Source: Atriophallophorus winterbourni (taxonomy: Eukaryota; Platyhelminthes; Trematoda; Plagiorchiida; Microphallidae). Taken from it: a stretch of 64,000 nucleotides of DNA. Each line of letters opens with the position of its first letter. The first letter of the stretch is position 1. This document shows positions 32,601 through 44,600 of the stretch, in pieces. Below the pieces are notes generated by a model, which ran no database searches, had not been told where the DNA came from, and saw nothing but the letters and a program-made list of their open reading frames with translations. The stretch is from contig JACCGJ010001511.1 in the NCBI GenBank assembly GCA_013407085.1, positions 1 through 64,000 of the forward strand, in the 5' to 3' direction. The position numbers were made by a program, and so were the translations under genes.

Positions 32601-35600
32601 ACTAACTAGCATATCGGTTTCTTAGTTAGCCTCGCTTGAAGTTCGAACGCCAGCAGAATTCGAACACATTGGTTGCGACTTGCAGAACCAAGCCAAATGA
32701 TCAATCACGGTTTCATACTGTTGGCTTGAGGAACCACATGTAGTACTGTTATTGCTGTGTGATCAGCGAATGCATTATCGATCGTGCATCAAGCATTATT
32801 GATCGCCTGTGAATAATGTGTGATTATCGTTCATTCAGGCAACAGACGAGTTCAAGTACGGTTGTGGTTCTCTCTTACTCACGGCTGGGCCAGCAGCGTT
32901 CACGCACATAACAATGGGCGACGGGGATGGGATGCATTTTTCGTGTCAAAGAATGTGAGTTCCATGGGAACTCATATAATTATTTTCATCGCTTGCACGT
33001 CCCTAATGAAGACAGTTGTGAATGCGAAATACTGCCAAATGTATTACTATGATTAACCTAGCCAAAATAATTATCTACAAATTGTTGTCATTGTGAACGA
33101 AAGTAGTCTCAAGTTATTTAACCATACTTTATGCCGTAACTATTTTATTATATGGCATATTGCATTAAAAAATACCGGAAATTGTTATTCTGCCACCGAT
33201 AGATAAATTGATTTCAACCTACGTCTGTCCTCATATCAAATATGCTATACCGGCATGGGATCCTTGGTTGAAAAAGATACTCAGCTATTGGAAACTCCAC
33301 AGCGCAGAGCGACAAAACTCGTCCTGGGACTTTCTAATTATCCATACGAAATGAGACTTAAAATATTGAATTTGCATTCAGCTCAATACAGACGGAAACG
33401 AGGAGCACAAATATTCATTTGGACAGTGCTTAATGAAACAAATCATCCTTGCATTCGTTTGTTTCATGTTTCCACATAACACACATCTGCGTAGCCACCA
33501 ATCTGAACTTTACTAACAGCATAGCAGGTTGAACTGCCGCAAATATGCATTTTCCGTGCAATTGTGGAACAGTTTACCTACTCACGTGGTACAATCTGCA
33601 ACGATTGACGTTTTCAAGAAATCAATAGATATCCACGTGGACAAGTATGTTTTTCACGTTTGACAATAATATCTAACAATATTTTGATAAATTTTTACCA
33701 TCCGACCCGATGTATATTTTTGTGGGTCTTGTAAAGCATATCTTTTTGCCTGCATATCATCTATGAATAAATCTATGAATGAATAAATGCTGTTCTTGCA
33801 TAGATTATCCAACTATTGTATATTTAGGCGCGTCGTGTAGAGTTGACGCAGTCACACTCAAGACTCGTGAAATCTCACTTCTCAACAATAATATGTTTAG
33901 GAACTGGTATTGTGCAATTGTTACCGAACCATCATCTACTCACCTTCGTCTCCGTGTAATCGGTTTTCGTTCCCTCTCGTCGCTTTCACCGCGAATGTCT
34001 GCTCTCAACTGTGTACGTTTGTTCCAGCAATCGCACACGTATTGATACGTGTCCTCTGAGTCACACAAAGCTGCAACAGAGCAGACAAGGTCAGGCTCAC
34101 CGCTACACTTTATGGGAATTAAATTTGCCATTATCGGGTTAATTAAAAGCATCCAACGTGCTTATGGGCTCAAATTATCTGGGTAGCACTCGTAAGGTGG
34201 TTAGCCAACAGCGCAGGTGTTTGTTAAATACGTTGAAACATCCCGCAAACTACTCAAGTAAAGCTAATCGTGAATAGTTATATAACACAAAGGTTGGGTA
34301 TCATTCAGATTTGCTTAATCACAACTTCATATTGAGGAATTTTATGAAGACAAAAGTACACAGATTCACAATTACCATAGCATAGTAAATATGCGTTCAT
34401 GAGAAAGAAATAACTCATAATCACGTGTAGTCCAGGTGAAACTTATCGTGAGTTAACGCGCAGGTGCAGTCAAATCGTTATGCAACAAATACGTGTCCAA
34501 ATTTCGAATGGATATCTCGACGGCAACAATAGTTTCGCGGTGCGTATTCCAAAGGAAACATACACGAACAGAATACAAAATATCGGCGACCAATAATACC
34601 GGAATGGGGAATTTGTAGTGTCGCTGAGTGGCTGCGTGTATCTATTTCAATAAATGTTTTAATGAATGAATGAGAGCATATAATCTTTTTATGTTTGTAT
34701 CACCTCCTATCGAAGGCTTCGTATCTATAGAATTGTGTCTACCCAAGGACATCCACTAAGACACTTGTTTGAAGTGTGTGATGGGAAAGTGACACATGAA
34801 TGTACCTGATCTCTTAACATCCCAAGTTCCCGTATTGATTGTTAGCGCAATGTTTTACCATACGTGCTATATTTTTTAGAATTTCCTAAACCAACATGCA
34901 AAATCTTAATTCTATATGCAAACGAACATCATTGGTGAGCCTTACATTTAATATGCTCTACACGTTATATTCTATAATTATTTCCAAATTTTCATTCATA
35001 CCATAATCCTGCGATGTTGTAAAGTATTAACTTTTTTATTCATAAATCCTTGAGGGAGGTCGGGAGTCGTAGTTTTTAATTCGTTCCTCGAACGTTAGTT
35101 TCTGGAAACCACTTACAAGTTTGTTTACACGATAGCAAAGTCTATTAAGCTGTAGTATATCCACTAAACGTGATTCAGGCCCAAATAGATGCTGGTAATT
35201 ATCTCACGTAGCACTCGTAAGGTTAGCCAAACAGCATTTGGGTGTTAAATACGTTGAAATCGAATACAAACGGGTCGAGTATAGTGCATCGTGAAGAGTT
35301 CTGTCACAGTGTTGCTCACATCCCGCGCACTTGCACAAAACAAAGGCAAACAGCCAGAAACCGGTAGTGTAGTGTAATTTTGTGGGGATGTGAGCAACAC
35401 ATCACTTTCGTCATCCATAAGCACCTTGCGTGCTTGACCACGAATCACTTTGTGATTCTTTGTTTTAACATCGTGGTTCGTTGTACGAACCCTATGCAAC
35501 AGTGGCATTCAAGTATAACCTTGTTTACCATCTATCCACTGTTCCAAGGCTCACTGAAACTAATCTTACTGTCTCCACCTAATGACGGCAAACAGCCAGA

Positions 35601-38600
35601 AACCGGTAGTGGAGTGTAATTTAGTGGGATGTGAGCAACACATCACTTTGGTCATCCATAAGCGTCTTGAGTGCTTGACCACGAATCACTTTGTGATTCT
35701 GTGTTTGAACATCGTGGTTCGTTGTACGAACCCTATAAAATAGTGGTTTCAAAGTCGTATTTGTTTACGACTTTTCCACTGTTACAAGGCTCACTGAACC
35801 AAAACCTACTGTCTCCACCTGATGACGGCAAACAGCCAGAAACCGGTTGTTGTAAATGCGGGGGATGTGGGCAACACTTTAGGACGTTCAATAGTGCATC
35901 ATATTGCGCACGGAGAGCATTTCGAGTTTGAAAACATGTCTTCATTATCCACCAAGAAGACATCGTGTTGCGGAATGTGGAGTCAAAAGTAGCCAACGGA
36001 ATCAGGGAAACGTTATACACATGTACAACGACTAAAATGTGCAAGATTGAGCTCAATGGAAAACCTCATGCGAGTGAAAACGGAAGCCGTGGTACAGATT
36101 TTTCATGAAACAGTTAAACTTTGAACTTGAAACATACTGAACACAGTGTGACCATCTGGAGTCGCGATGTTGAAATCGGCCCCGTGCGCGACCAACACCT
36201 TCAAAATGTCCAGCTGGAACCAAAACGTGCAAAAATGTTCATTAATCGGGTAAACGTTCGAAAATCTCATTAGACCAACTTGCAGTCTACATGGGAAATC
36301 AGCTTCAAAAACGGTGTATCGATGAAGCCCGCTTGTCATAACACGAAAAGGCATTATTAACTTTCAGTGCGTTAATGGATAAGATGATTGAATCATTTGC
36401 AAGAGTAAGGTTTCAAAGTGAATGGTGCAGGATAGCTGCTTTTGTAAAATGCAATCTTCATAGAAAACGTCTGATTTGTTGTGAGGTTTCACGAGCTTCA
36501 CGGAACCATTGGTTTAGGCGTTTGACATCTGTTAGATCAGAGGATGAAGTCGATATTTCTAATTTAGTGACGTCAAAACGTGAACATTAAGCACCTGTTG
36601 ATGTGGCCGGTGGAATCGAGCCGAATAAATGAAGCAAAGCACTAAGTTTAATACCAAGGGATTGTATCGCTAACATCCGTCGAACACAAGTGTTTTCAAT
36701 ACCTTGTGATCAAATTTTGAGTTCTGTTGGTTGATGACATTTTACACTTTTCAAGTCAATTCAAAGAGTCAAGTTTGTGAGCAAGATATATCCCCGTATG
36801 TTCCAGCATGGTTACGCTTGTTGAGGTTCCTCCTAATCCTGAACCAACATACTGTGGGCAACTTCAGCCGCAATCGAATTCATTCATTCATTCAGTCCTC
36901 TCCTTGCCGGGTGGCACATGAGGCGAAGACAACTTCACGCCAGTGGTTCCGGTCTGTCGCTGCTTCCGTTGCCGTCTGCACCGTGAATCCTTGTGCATGT
37001 AGTTCGCGTTCCAACGTTCTGCGCCAAGTTTCCTTGGGCCGTCCCCTTTTTCGTTTACCTTGCGGATGCCGGTGCATGGCTACCTTCGTATGCAAACTGG
37101 GATCCATCCTGCAGACATGACCGAACCACGGATCTGTTGTCATCGTTTCCGTAGCAATGTAGGTTTTACGGGATAGGGTTGCTAGCCCTAAGCCCAACCC
37201 TCCTCCTTTTTCAGACGGGCTTGGGACCGTTCTTGGCGGAGTTAGCCGCAATCGAAGCCGTGAAGTATACGGCGGTTCCCGCGAAATCGACTGACAAATT
37301 CAGATCGAAGTGGCAGCCGAGACAGACATGTTGGGGATCAGTGTTGTTATTGTTTGTTTCGCATATATAAAATAGGCGGGTGTTCCGTTATTTGTTATGT
37401 GCGTGATAAACGTCTTTGACAAATCGATTTCTCGAGTGTTGTGGGAATCGTGGGTGAACGCGATAAGCGTTGGACAGGTTGACCTTCGGGATGAATCGAG
37501 ACACAATCGTCGTGCGGGTATTGTTGAACCGATGGAACGTAAATGTGTTAATTGGCCAGATTTGCGCCAGCTGACACTAGTTGACCTGAAAGGAACTCAC
37601 GCAATCATTTCCGGATTCTCTCTACCCCCATACGGGGCAATATGACTGGCACGGCAGTTTGATGCTCATGTGCTAGACCACAAATGCAGAAATTCGAACG
37701 AAGTTTCACCACGGAATCGAACTTATCAATCAGCCCAGAGAAGTCCCTCACTCATCAAGTTAATCTGGTAAACGTACCTGACACCAAAAGGTGGCAATAT
37801 GCGCCGGTGTCCATCCTTCTGCATCTTTCGCGTTCGGATCGATTCCCATCTGGAATAGCACTCGGGCAACTTCGGAAAATCCACAGGCGGCAGCAATGTG
37901 GATCTGTTACAAATACATCGTACGGTGAAAATTGTGATGCACGGAAATGTCCAAAATACATGGGTGGGAACATTGTAAAAGGAACGTTAAATTGTCGTTT
38001 TTCGTACATTTCACACGACCATGAACTGTTTGGTCACTTATACGATGTCCAAGTACAAAATTCAGTTTCGTTCGTCATCGAGTGGGCATCCAGTAAACGC
38101 ATTTCGAAATGTACGAAGTCGGATTTCATCATTTTGATAGTAACGGATCAAAATTTCCCCACTTGAACTACCTCAGTTAGGTGCGAATAAATTCGATGCG
38201 ATAAAAAAATGTATGTTCGAAATTTGGTTATAACTATGTTATTCATACATATTACCAAAACAGTAATATATTTGTACTTCAATAACGCAGGTGATTCTCA
38301 ATCAAATGGAAAAATATAGCACCTGACCTGAATCTGAATATGGTGGATGGAATGAGACTGAAATTAGCACGTACCACGCTGAGTAAACAAAATGGTATTG
38401 TGACTTGGTGATTGCGGCTTTGTTGAAACTGCCAATAATAATGTAATGTTGCGTATCGCTCTAACGAATCTCAGTTGATGTTAATGTAAATACAAATAGG
38501 CAATGTCGGATCGCGGTGTAAATTAGGTTATTGGGAACCTGATATGAAGCAACCTGATAACACTAGTTAGCTAAATCGGTATGAAAACGTTCGGGGTTGT

Positions 38601-41600
38601 TGTGCAGAGAAGAACATGAGAACATCAATCGATTGGAATATGTTTGGGACCGATCGTGTATTCATATTGCTGTTTAGCGGTAAGGTCAAATAAGTGGTGG
38701 TGGGTTGACCGCTACTTAATCATGTTCCCTGTCCTGACTATCACCCTTGGTCTGACGAAACTTCTGTGTCAGAAGTGAAACGTTACCCAAAAACTATTCT
38801 AACAGATTCCACTCAAATTTCTTTGCAACATGAGAACATATTAACGCTTTCTATTCAAATCCTATTGGTGAATGATAAATAAAGAAGTAGCTTTTCACGA
38901 TTTCTTCAAAGCGATTCGACTAGCAAACTCACCGGAGCAGCTCCTTGTGAATCAAACGTGTCCACGGAATCACCATTGTGGTATCTTCGCTCGATATCTT
39001 TTAACATACGTCGCTCCGGTTCGGCTCTGGCAAGTTGCACCGCTGGATCTTGGATACCTTCAAGGCAATCACGAAAGTGTTGCTGTTACCTAGTCCGAAA
39101 AATATCAATTTGACTTCCGCTAGCTATGGTGTTTGTTTAAAAGATGAGCACACATACAACCTGTTCGCCGTAATAAAAATGGATAATTTAGGGGTGATAT
39201 ATGATTGTTGGATTGACTAATGGGTCAGTAAAAGCGAATGTATTATGGTTGAATATGCGGAATTATTGCTTAGGAATTTCATCATTTAGTATACTGTTTA
39301 GCTAAATGTAATGGTGATGACTAGGGACAAGTTAAAGTGATTCATATCTGAAACTTGGTATTAGAACTCAGGACGAATCGTCTATTTTAGGTCGAAACAA
39401 CAATGCTGAAAAAATATTCTGGGTGATTTCAGTGTATTACAGCGGAGATCAAAAACAAACAGAAGTTCTAGTAAGGTAAAACATTATTTAGCTTGTGACG
39501 AATCAATGTATTAATCAATCATTTTGGTAATAATTAAGTTAATGTACACAAGCTGCGCTTGTATGCCACTGTTGGGTAAGGTTGGTACGACCAACCTGTT
39601 CAATCTCATGAGCCCACACTGATGTAGACTGGGTTTAAACCCATGACCATGAACAATAAAGCTCATTTGCATGCGGATCCTGGTCCTACTCTCCATACTT
39701 GATGAGTGCAAACAGCACAAAACCGGTCGTGGGATGTGTTTGATGGAAATGCATGCAAATGAACTTTTTTGTTCATTGTCATGGGTTCAAACCCTGTCTA
39801 CATGAGTGTTGGTTCATGTGATTGAACAGGTTGGTCGTACCAACCTTATCCAACAGTGGCATACAAGCGCAACTTGTTTACTATTCTTCCATTGTTTCAA
39901 ACACATGTGAATCCTGATCCTAGTCTCCCTATCTGATGAGTGCAAACAGCACGAAACCGGTCGTGGGGTGTTTGTGAGAGGGAAATGCATGTAAATGAGC
40001 TTTTTAAATTTAATCTACGTTCTATGGAAGTGATGGCGAGATAAACTACTTCAAATTCACCAATTAGTAACTACCCAACAACTTTCACAATCCCACCCTA
40101 GTGCACGATGCGAGGACTGGAATCTCAAAAATCGATCTGCCAACATAAACCGACAAGAACACGGTTTGTGGAAGAACCGCAAGATAGTGTTGTACGTGAA
40201 AACTGGTCAAGAAATGATTAAGATACGATGTCGGACCACTGGTCCTATCATACCGAGGGAATGTATGCAACAGATTCGTATGGAACCACCTGAAAGCTAA
40301 AATAAAATCAGCTGATTGTGCGCTAGAAAATCGCCCATATTCAATCGCTGTACGTGTGCTTGCGGTCGTGCACGTAAGAGCGCGAACGTCAATTTGTGCT
40401 CAAGCGGTCGGTCGCTAACATCATCTGCTATTCGGCGATTACTTTCAAAGTTAGTCTCGTGATAATGTCTACTCAATCGGCCACGGATATTTTCCTCTTT
40501 ATTCCAGTCAAAGATCAGTTTATGCATTTGCGTGTAAAAATGTTTGCCCTGTCGAAATTATGCGGCTGAGCGTAAGCAACCGCTATTTACGTTGATTTAT
40601 TTCCATGAACATAACCTCCACATCATTTCTCTCGTACTTCCTAAAGTTTGATTATTTTGATAACCTCAACTAGTTCAAGGCGCGCAACGCTTTCCAATCA
40701 ATTCACAAGGCTTTCCTAACAATCAAGTTTCCGTTATGAACCAGAATTGCGCGTGTGGTGTCTGCTTCATTGATGATTGGTGCACTTTCAGTGCCTTCTC
40801 GGCATGCCTCTGCTGTCCAGTCCATTCTAACATTTTACACCACGTTTGTACCACGATTGATTGAAGGCACCAACCTATCAACGGGGGTTATCGGGCCTTC
40901 CGAACTGGAAATTCCCAGAAAAGGGCGTATGAACCCTCGCTTTTGTCGGTCACCGGCCACCTGATAGTGCAAACCTCTCTCGCTTCCATTGCCTTGTGGG
41001 TAAAGGCTCGGGGTGGGACCCCCTAAACGAAATCTCCCCTACTTCGGTGTAGGCATCCGGGTAGTATCATGCCTACGTTCAACGATGACGATGATGACAA
41101 CGCTCTGTACCACTTTCTCGCTTTGTACATCTCATTATTTATGTTAAACGGCACGATATCTGTAACAGATTGTGCAAATATAATAATAATACACAAGATT
41201 GATAAACAACATATATTTTCCTACAGATTGTAATGCCAACAGTTCCTTGTTCCCTCGGAATGCAATTGAATAGCACATACCATAGTTTCGGTGCAATGAA
41301 ATCATCATACGTAATAATCGCGTGATCGGATTCTACCTCATCATCACACGGAGACAGTTGGATCACATCCCGGTAGAAGGGCATTCGTGGATTGTTGGTC
41401 AACTAAGTTGACCGAGTACAACCTAGCAGATTCACATTTTAGTTTCATGTCAAGTATGAAAACTCTTTTGAATTAAAAGCATCGTGTTGTCCACACCTCG
41501 CGTGCCTGCACACACTAGCGATTTGTACGTTAAAAGTTTTTAATTTCGGATTTTCCTTGTGAGTTATGTGAAGATACGAATGTATAACGAATTAGGGACG

Positions 41601-44600
41601 TTTGTAGAAGTTTTAGAAAATTTGGCATGCATGTACCGTATTTTAACATTTTTCGGACTATAAGGTCGCACATAAAACCCTACATTTTCACCGAAAATCG
41701 GCAATGACCTTAACATTCCGGTGCGCCTGATGTAGAATTGTTGAATGTTCACCTCTGAACATTCACTATTCATACATAAGGCGCATTGGAATGTAAGGCT
41801 CACTGCCGATTTTTCGTAAAAATTATTGTTTTTATGTGCGCCTTATAGTCCGAAAAATACGGCACTTCGAATTGAGAACTCCGGTCTGGAGAAAAAAGAT
41901 GATGCTCGTCTGATCCTCCACTATTTCTGTCTGATTTACCTATCGAGATCGATTCAAAAAACGTTTGTGTAGCCACTTTTCCCAGGTAAACAGTGATGAA
42001 GCTAACCATTGATGAGCAATTTACGCTAAACTGTTGGTTCAATATTCAAGATTAATGGTAAAAAAGCAAATAGCTTTACATTACCATAGGAAAAATGTAT
42101 GAAAGTTAAACAAATCGTTACTTCATGGTTTGCATCCATGTGCGTCAAGGAAGGAGTAAAAGTAATTCCGATTGTGACATGGAAGGATGAAATCTCGGCC
42201 GAAAGTATGTGTTTGGGTATATTTGTTTTTCAAGTATGTGTGTAAGAAGGAATCACTATGGGATTTCAGTAAAATGAGCTAACACAGTATTGTTCACGAT
42301 AAAAGATCGTAACTTTTGCTTGAATATCATTTCGTAGGCTGTTCCACAAAAAGCATATAAGGACTGCGTAAAAGTTGCGGCGACAGTTTAATCCGGAATG
42401 TGGGATTTGAAGAGTCAGATTGCGACTGCGGTTCGGGAGATTGGAAGCAATTCAAAAAACGTCTGAGTATGTGGGACCTCGTATGGATTATTCTGCAGGT
42501 TAGGATTAGCTCAACACGGATGTGTCTGCGCTCGAGGGTGCACAATCCAAGTCTAGTCAGTCGATACTCAAAGGATAGATTATGCAATCCAGTAACCATT
42601 TTAGTTGCCTTATGATAAATCCTTTCGAGTAGCAAGATATCTTTTTACATCTATTGTGTCCAAGCTTGTACTGTGTAGTCCACAACCGAATGTATGTATG
42701 TATTGAGTAGCTTTGACAATGAGTGTGGTGAGAAACGTCCGAAAATTCGTCTGAGTAAGCCGAGTACGCTGCACGCACGCTTTTAGACGGTCTCGAATTA
42801 CAGACTGGTTTTCAATTTTCGCATACCCATATACCGAGATCATTTCTGCGATATACTCCACTGAAGCCAAGAATGTATAAGAAAGGTAAGGGTTTCCCAA
42901 CTTGAAAATTTGACACTTGTGCAAATTGAAGGGCAGCTTCTTTTGATTTGAACACTGGTGTAGTTTACCTAAGTTTTGGTTGTAAAACTAGGCAACCCTA
43001 AAATGAGTTAACCTTCGTCCAAATTTGCCAAGGTTGTCGTTCGTTTCAATAAAAACCAAGGAAAAATGGGAATGAATATTGTAGACACTGGTGTTTGCCA
43101 CGTTAAAATGAGTTATGGAAAAGATTAGATTATTGCGTTTGAAAAACATTTTGGTATATTGATCAGTTGTTTGGCAGTATACTCAACATGAAAAACGGAA
43201 GCGTATTGAACGGAACGAAATCAAATCATCTGTTATTGGATACTGAGGAATATTAGCTACATTTTAATGAGCGAGATTTGTAAATATTTCCATTTCAACT
43301 GAGCCTCTCCGTCTAGTTTAATATTCTTTTCACTTTACATTACCATACATGCATTACATCAGTCTATATGTTGCGAACATTGGAAATTTTCGCATCTGAT
43401 AGTCGCTTTTGTTCCGCTCACCTCGTTTGGCAAACTCGTGTTGGAAAAACCGGATGCATTCGTCATCATCTTCCACCATGTCTATAGGGATGCTACAGTC
43501 CGTGTTTATCGCCAGAATATCTGCGTTGCTGATTGAAAAATCAAAAGAACAAAAGTTAACGTTTGAATAATGAACTTGTTTCGACAACTTGTGCCCGTTT
43601 TGAATTGTGATTTGTTTAGACGAAATTAACACCAAAATGGAATTAAAAAAGTGAATACGGTAATATATCCGCCATAGAATATTGTAATTGACTAAATATT
43701 GCGTTTATAGCATTTAATGTAAAATGTTTTATAGGTATTGGCTCTTCTCCAAAACCTAGAAATCGTTAAAATGAAAACTAATTATCCAATGAACAAACTT
43801 TATTCTAAAGGTATTTAGAACTTACGAACCACAAAGTCGAAGATTTTCAAGTTTGTTTGCAAAGCAATCTTCTCAATGTTCATCCGATGTTCACAAGCCG
43901 TTGGTCACTAGGACGATATTGCGTTCTCACGATATGTGATTCTCGTAGTCTACAGCTAGTCGTTGCAATACATGCGCCTTCAAAGCGAGAACTCGCAAAG
44001 TTCCACCCTATTTCACGTTGCAATTCATGAAATGTGTTTACCACTTTGATTTGTCGTCGCACACATCTCCCTCACTAACAATCTACTAATGGTTTTGTGT
44101 TGACTGCCTCCATCGTTTTGTGATTGAGAGTTGTAAAAACACCAAAATTCAACCCTACTATCCCATAATACTTGGAAAACAAAACAAACCACCATTCCAT
44201 CGCCTGTTTCCATAATAGATGAAGCTTAAATTTGGAACAGCTTCAAAACAAAGCTTTGTCCTTCTCATATGATGATATGAAAATTTGGAAGCCAATTAGT
44301 TCTGCAGAGGATTGTGAGAAACTACAAATGGATTTGGACAGCGTGTCGAATTGGGCGACCATGAATGACATGTCATTCAACATACAGAAATGTAAGATAC
44401 TCCATCTTGGCAAGAATGTTCCTTGGACATATCGATTGGGGACTGAAACCTTAGCATGGAGCTTGTTAGAAAAGATCTTGGGATGTGGATTAGCGGAAAC
44501 CTGAGGAACACCGTGCACTGCCAGAATATATATCGACGGGCCAACAGATTGTTTGGTATCCTTCGAAGAATATTTGGACGATTCTCTCTAGTAACGTTAC

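Larger units (their letters stand above)
35268..35880 (+). repeat. Repeat D array, ~240 bp units with hammerhead motifs
   Basis: About two and a half head-to-tail units: the GGATGTGAGCAACAC-like landmark recurs at about 35386, 35627 and 35863, a period of 239-241 bp. Each unit has a hairpin GGTTCG-TTGTA-CGAACC (35475-35491, 35716-35732), CAACAGTGGCATTCAAG-type sequence, then the hammerhead. At 35300-35330 an inverted piece of the unit (GTGTTGCTCACATCCC) caps the array. Lies in PPP1R16 intron 6. Confidence 0.8.
39545..40015 (+). repeat. Repeat D locus with two hammerhead motifs, 234 bp apart
   Basis: One unit lies between hammerhead E (core 39699) and hammerhead D (core 39933). An inverted copy of the unit's hairpin region sits at 39555-39660. 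The hairpin here is GGTTGG-TCGTA-CCAACC (39829-39845), with a C-G to G-C compensatory change relative to the 35 kb units. The unit is otherwise diverged from the 35 kb array. Lies in PPP1R16 intron 3. Confidence 0.8.

Noticed and set aside
32820..33056. Unassigned ORFs of 60-90 codons in introns and intergenic parts (also 7338, 25627, 26290, 28678, 36375, 37684)
   Set aside because: No domain, no matching splice phase, no repetition; lengths are as expected by chance in this much sequence.
39058..39083. Longer PPP1R16 exon 4 starting after CAG at 39083
   Set aside because: It is phase 0 and would give a stop after exon 3; the inner acceptor at 39058 restores phase and the conserved GIQD start.
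41380..41403. 41208-41402 as an extra PPP1R16 exon
   Set aside because: Exon 3 ends in phase 1, and exon 4 accepts phase 1 at 39058 directly; the segment begins in phase 0 and would break the frame.
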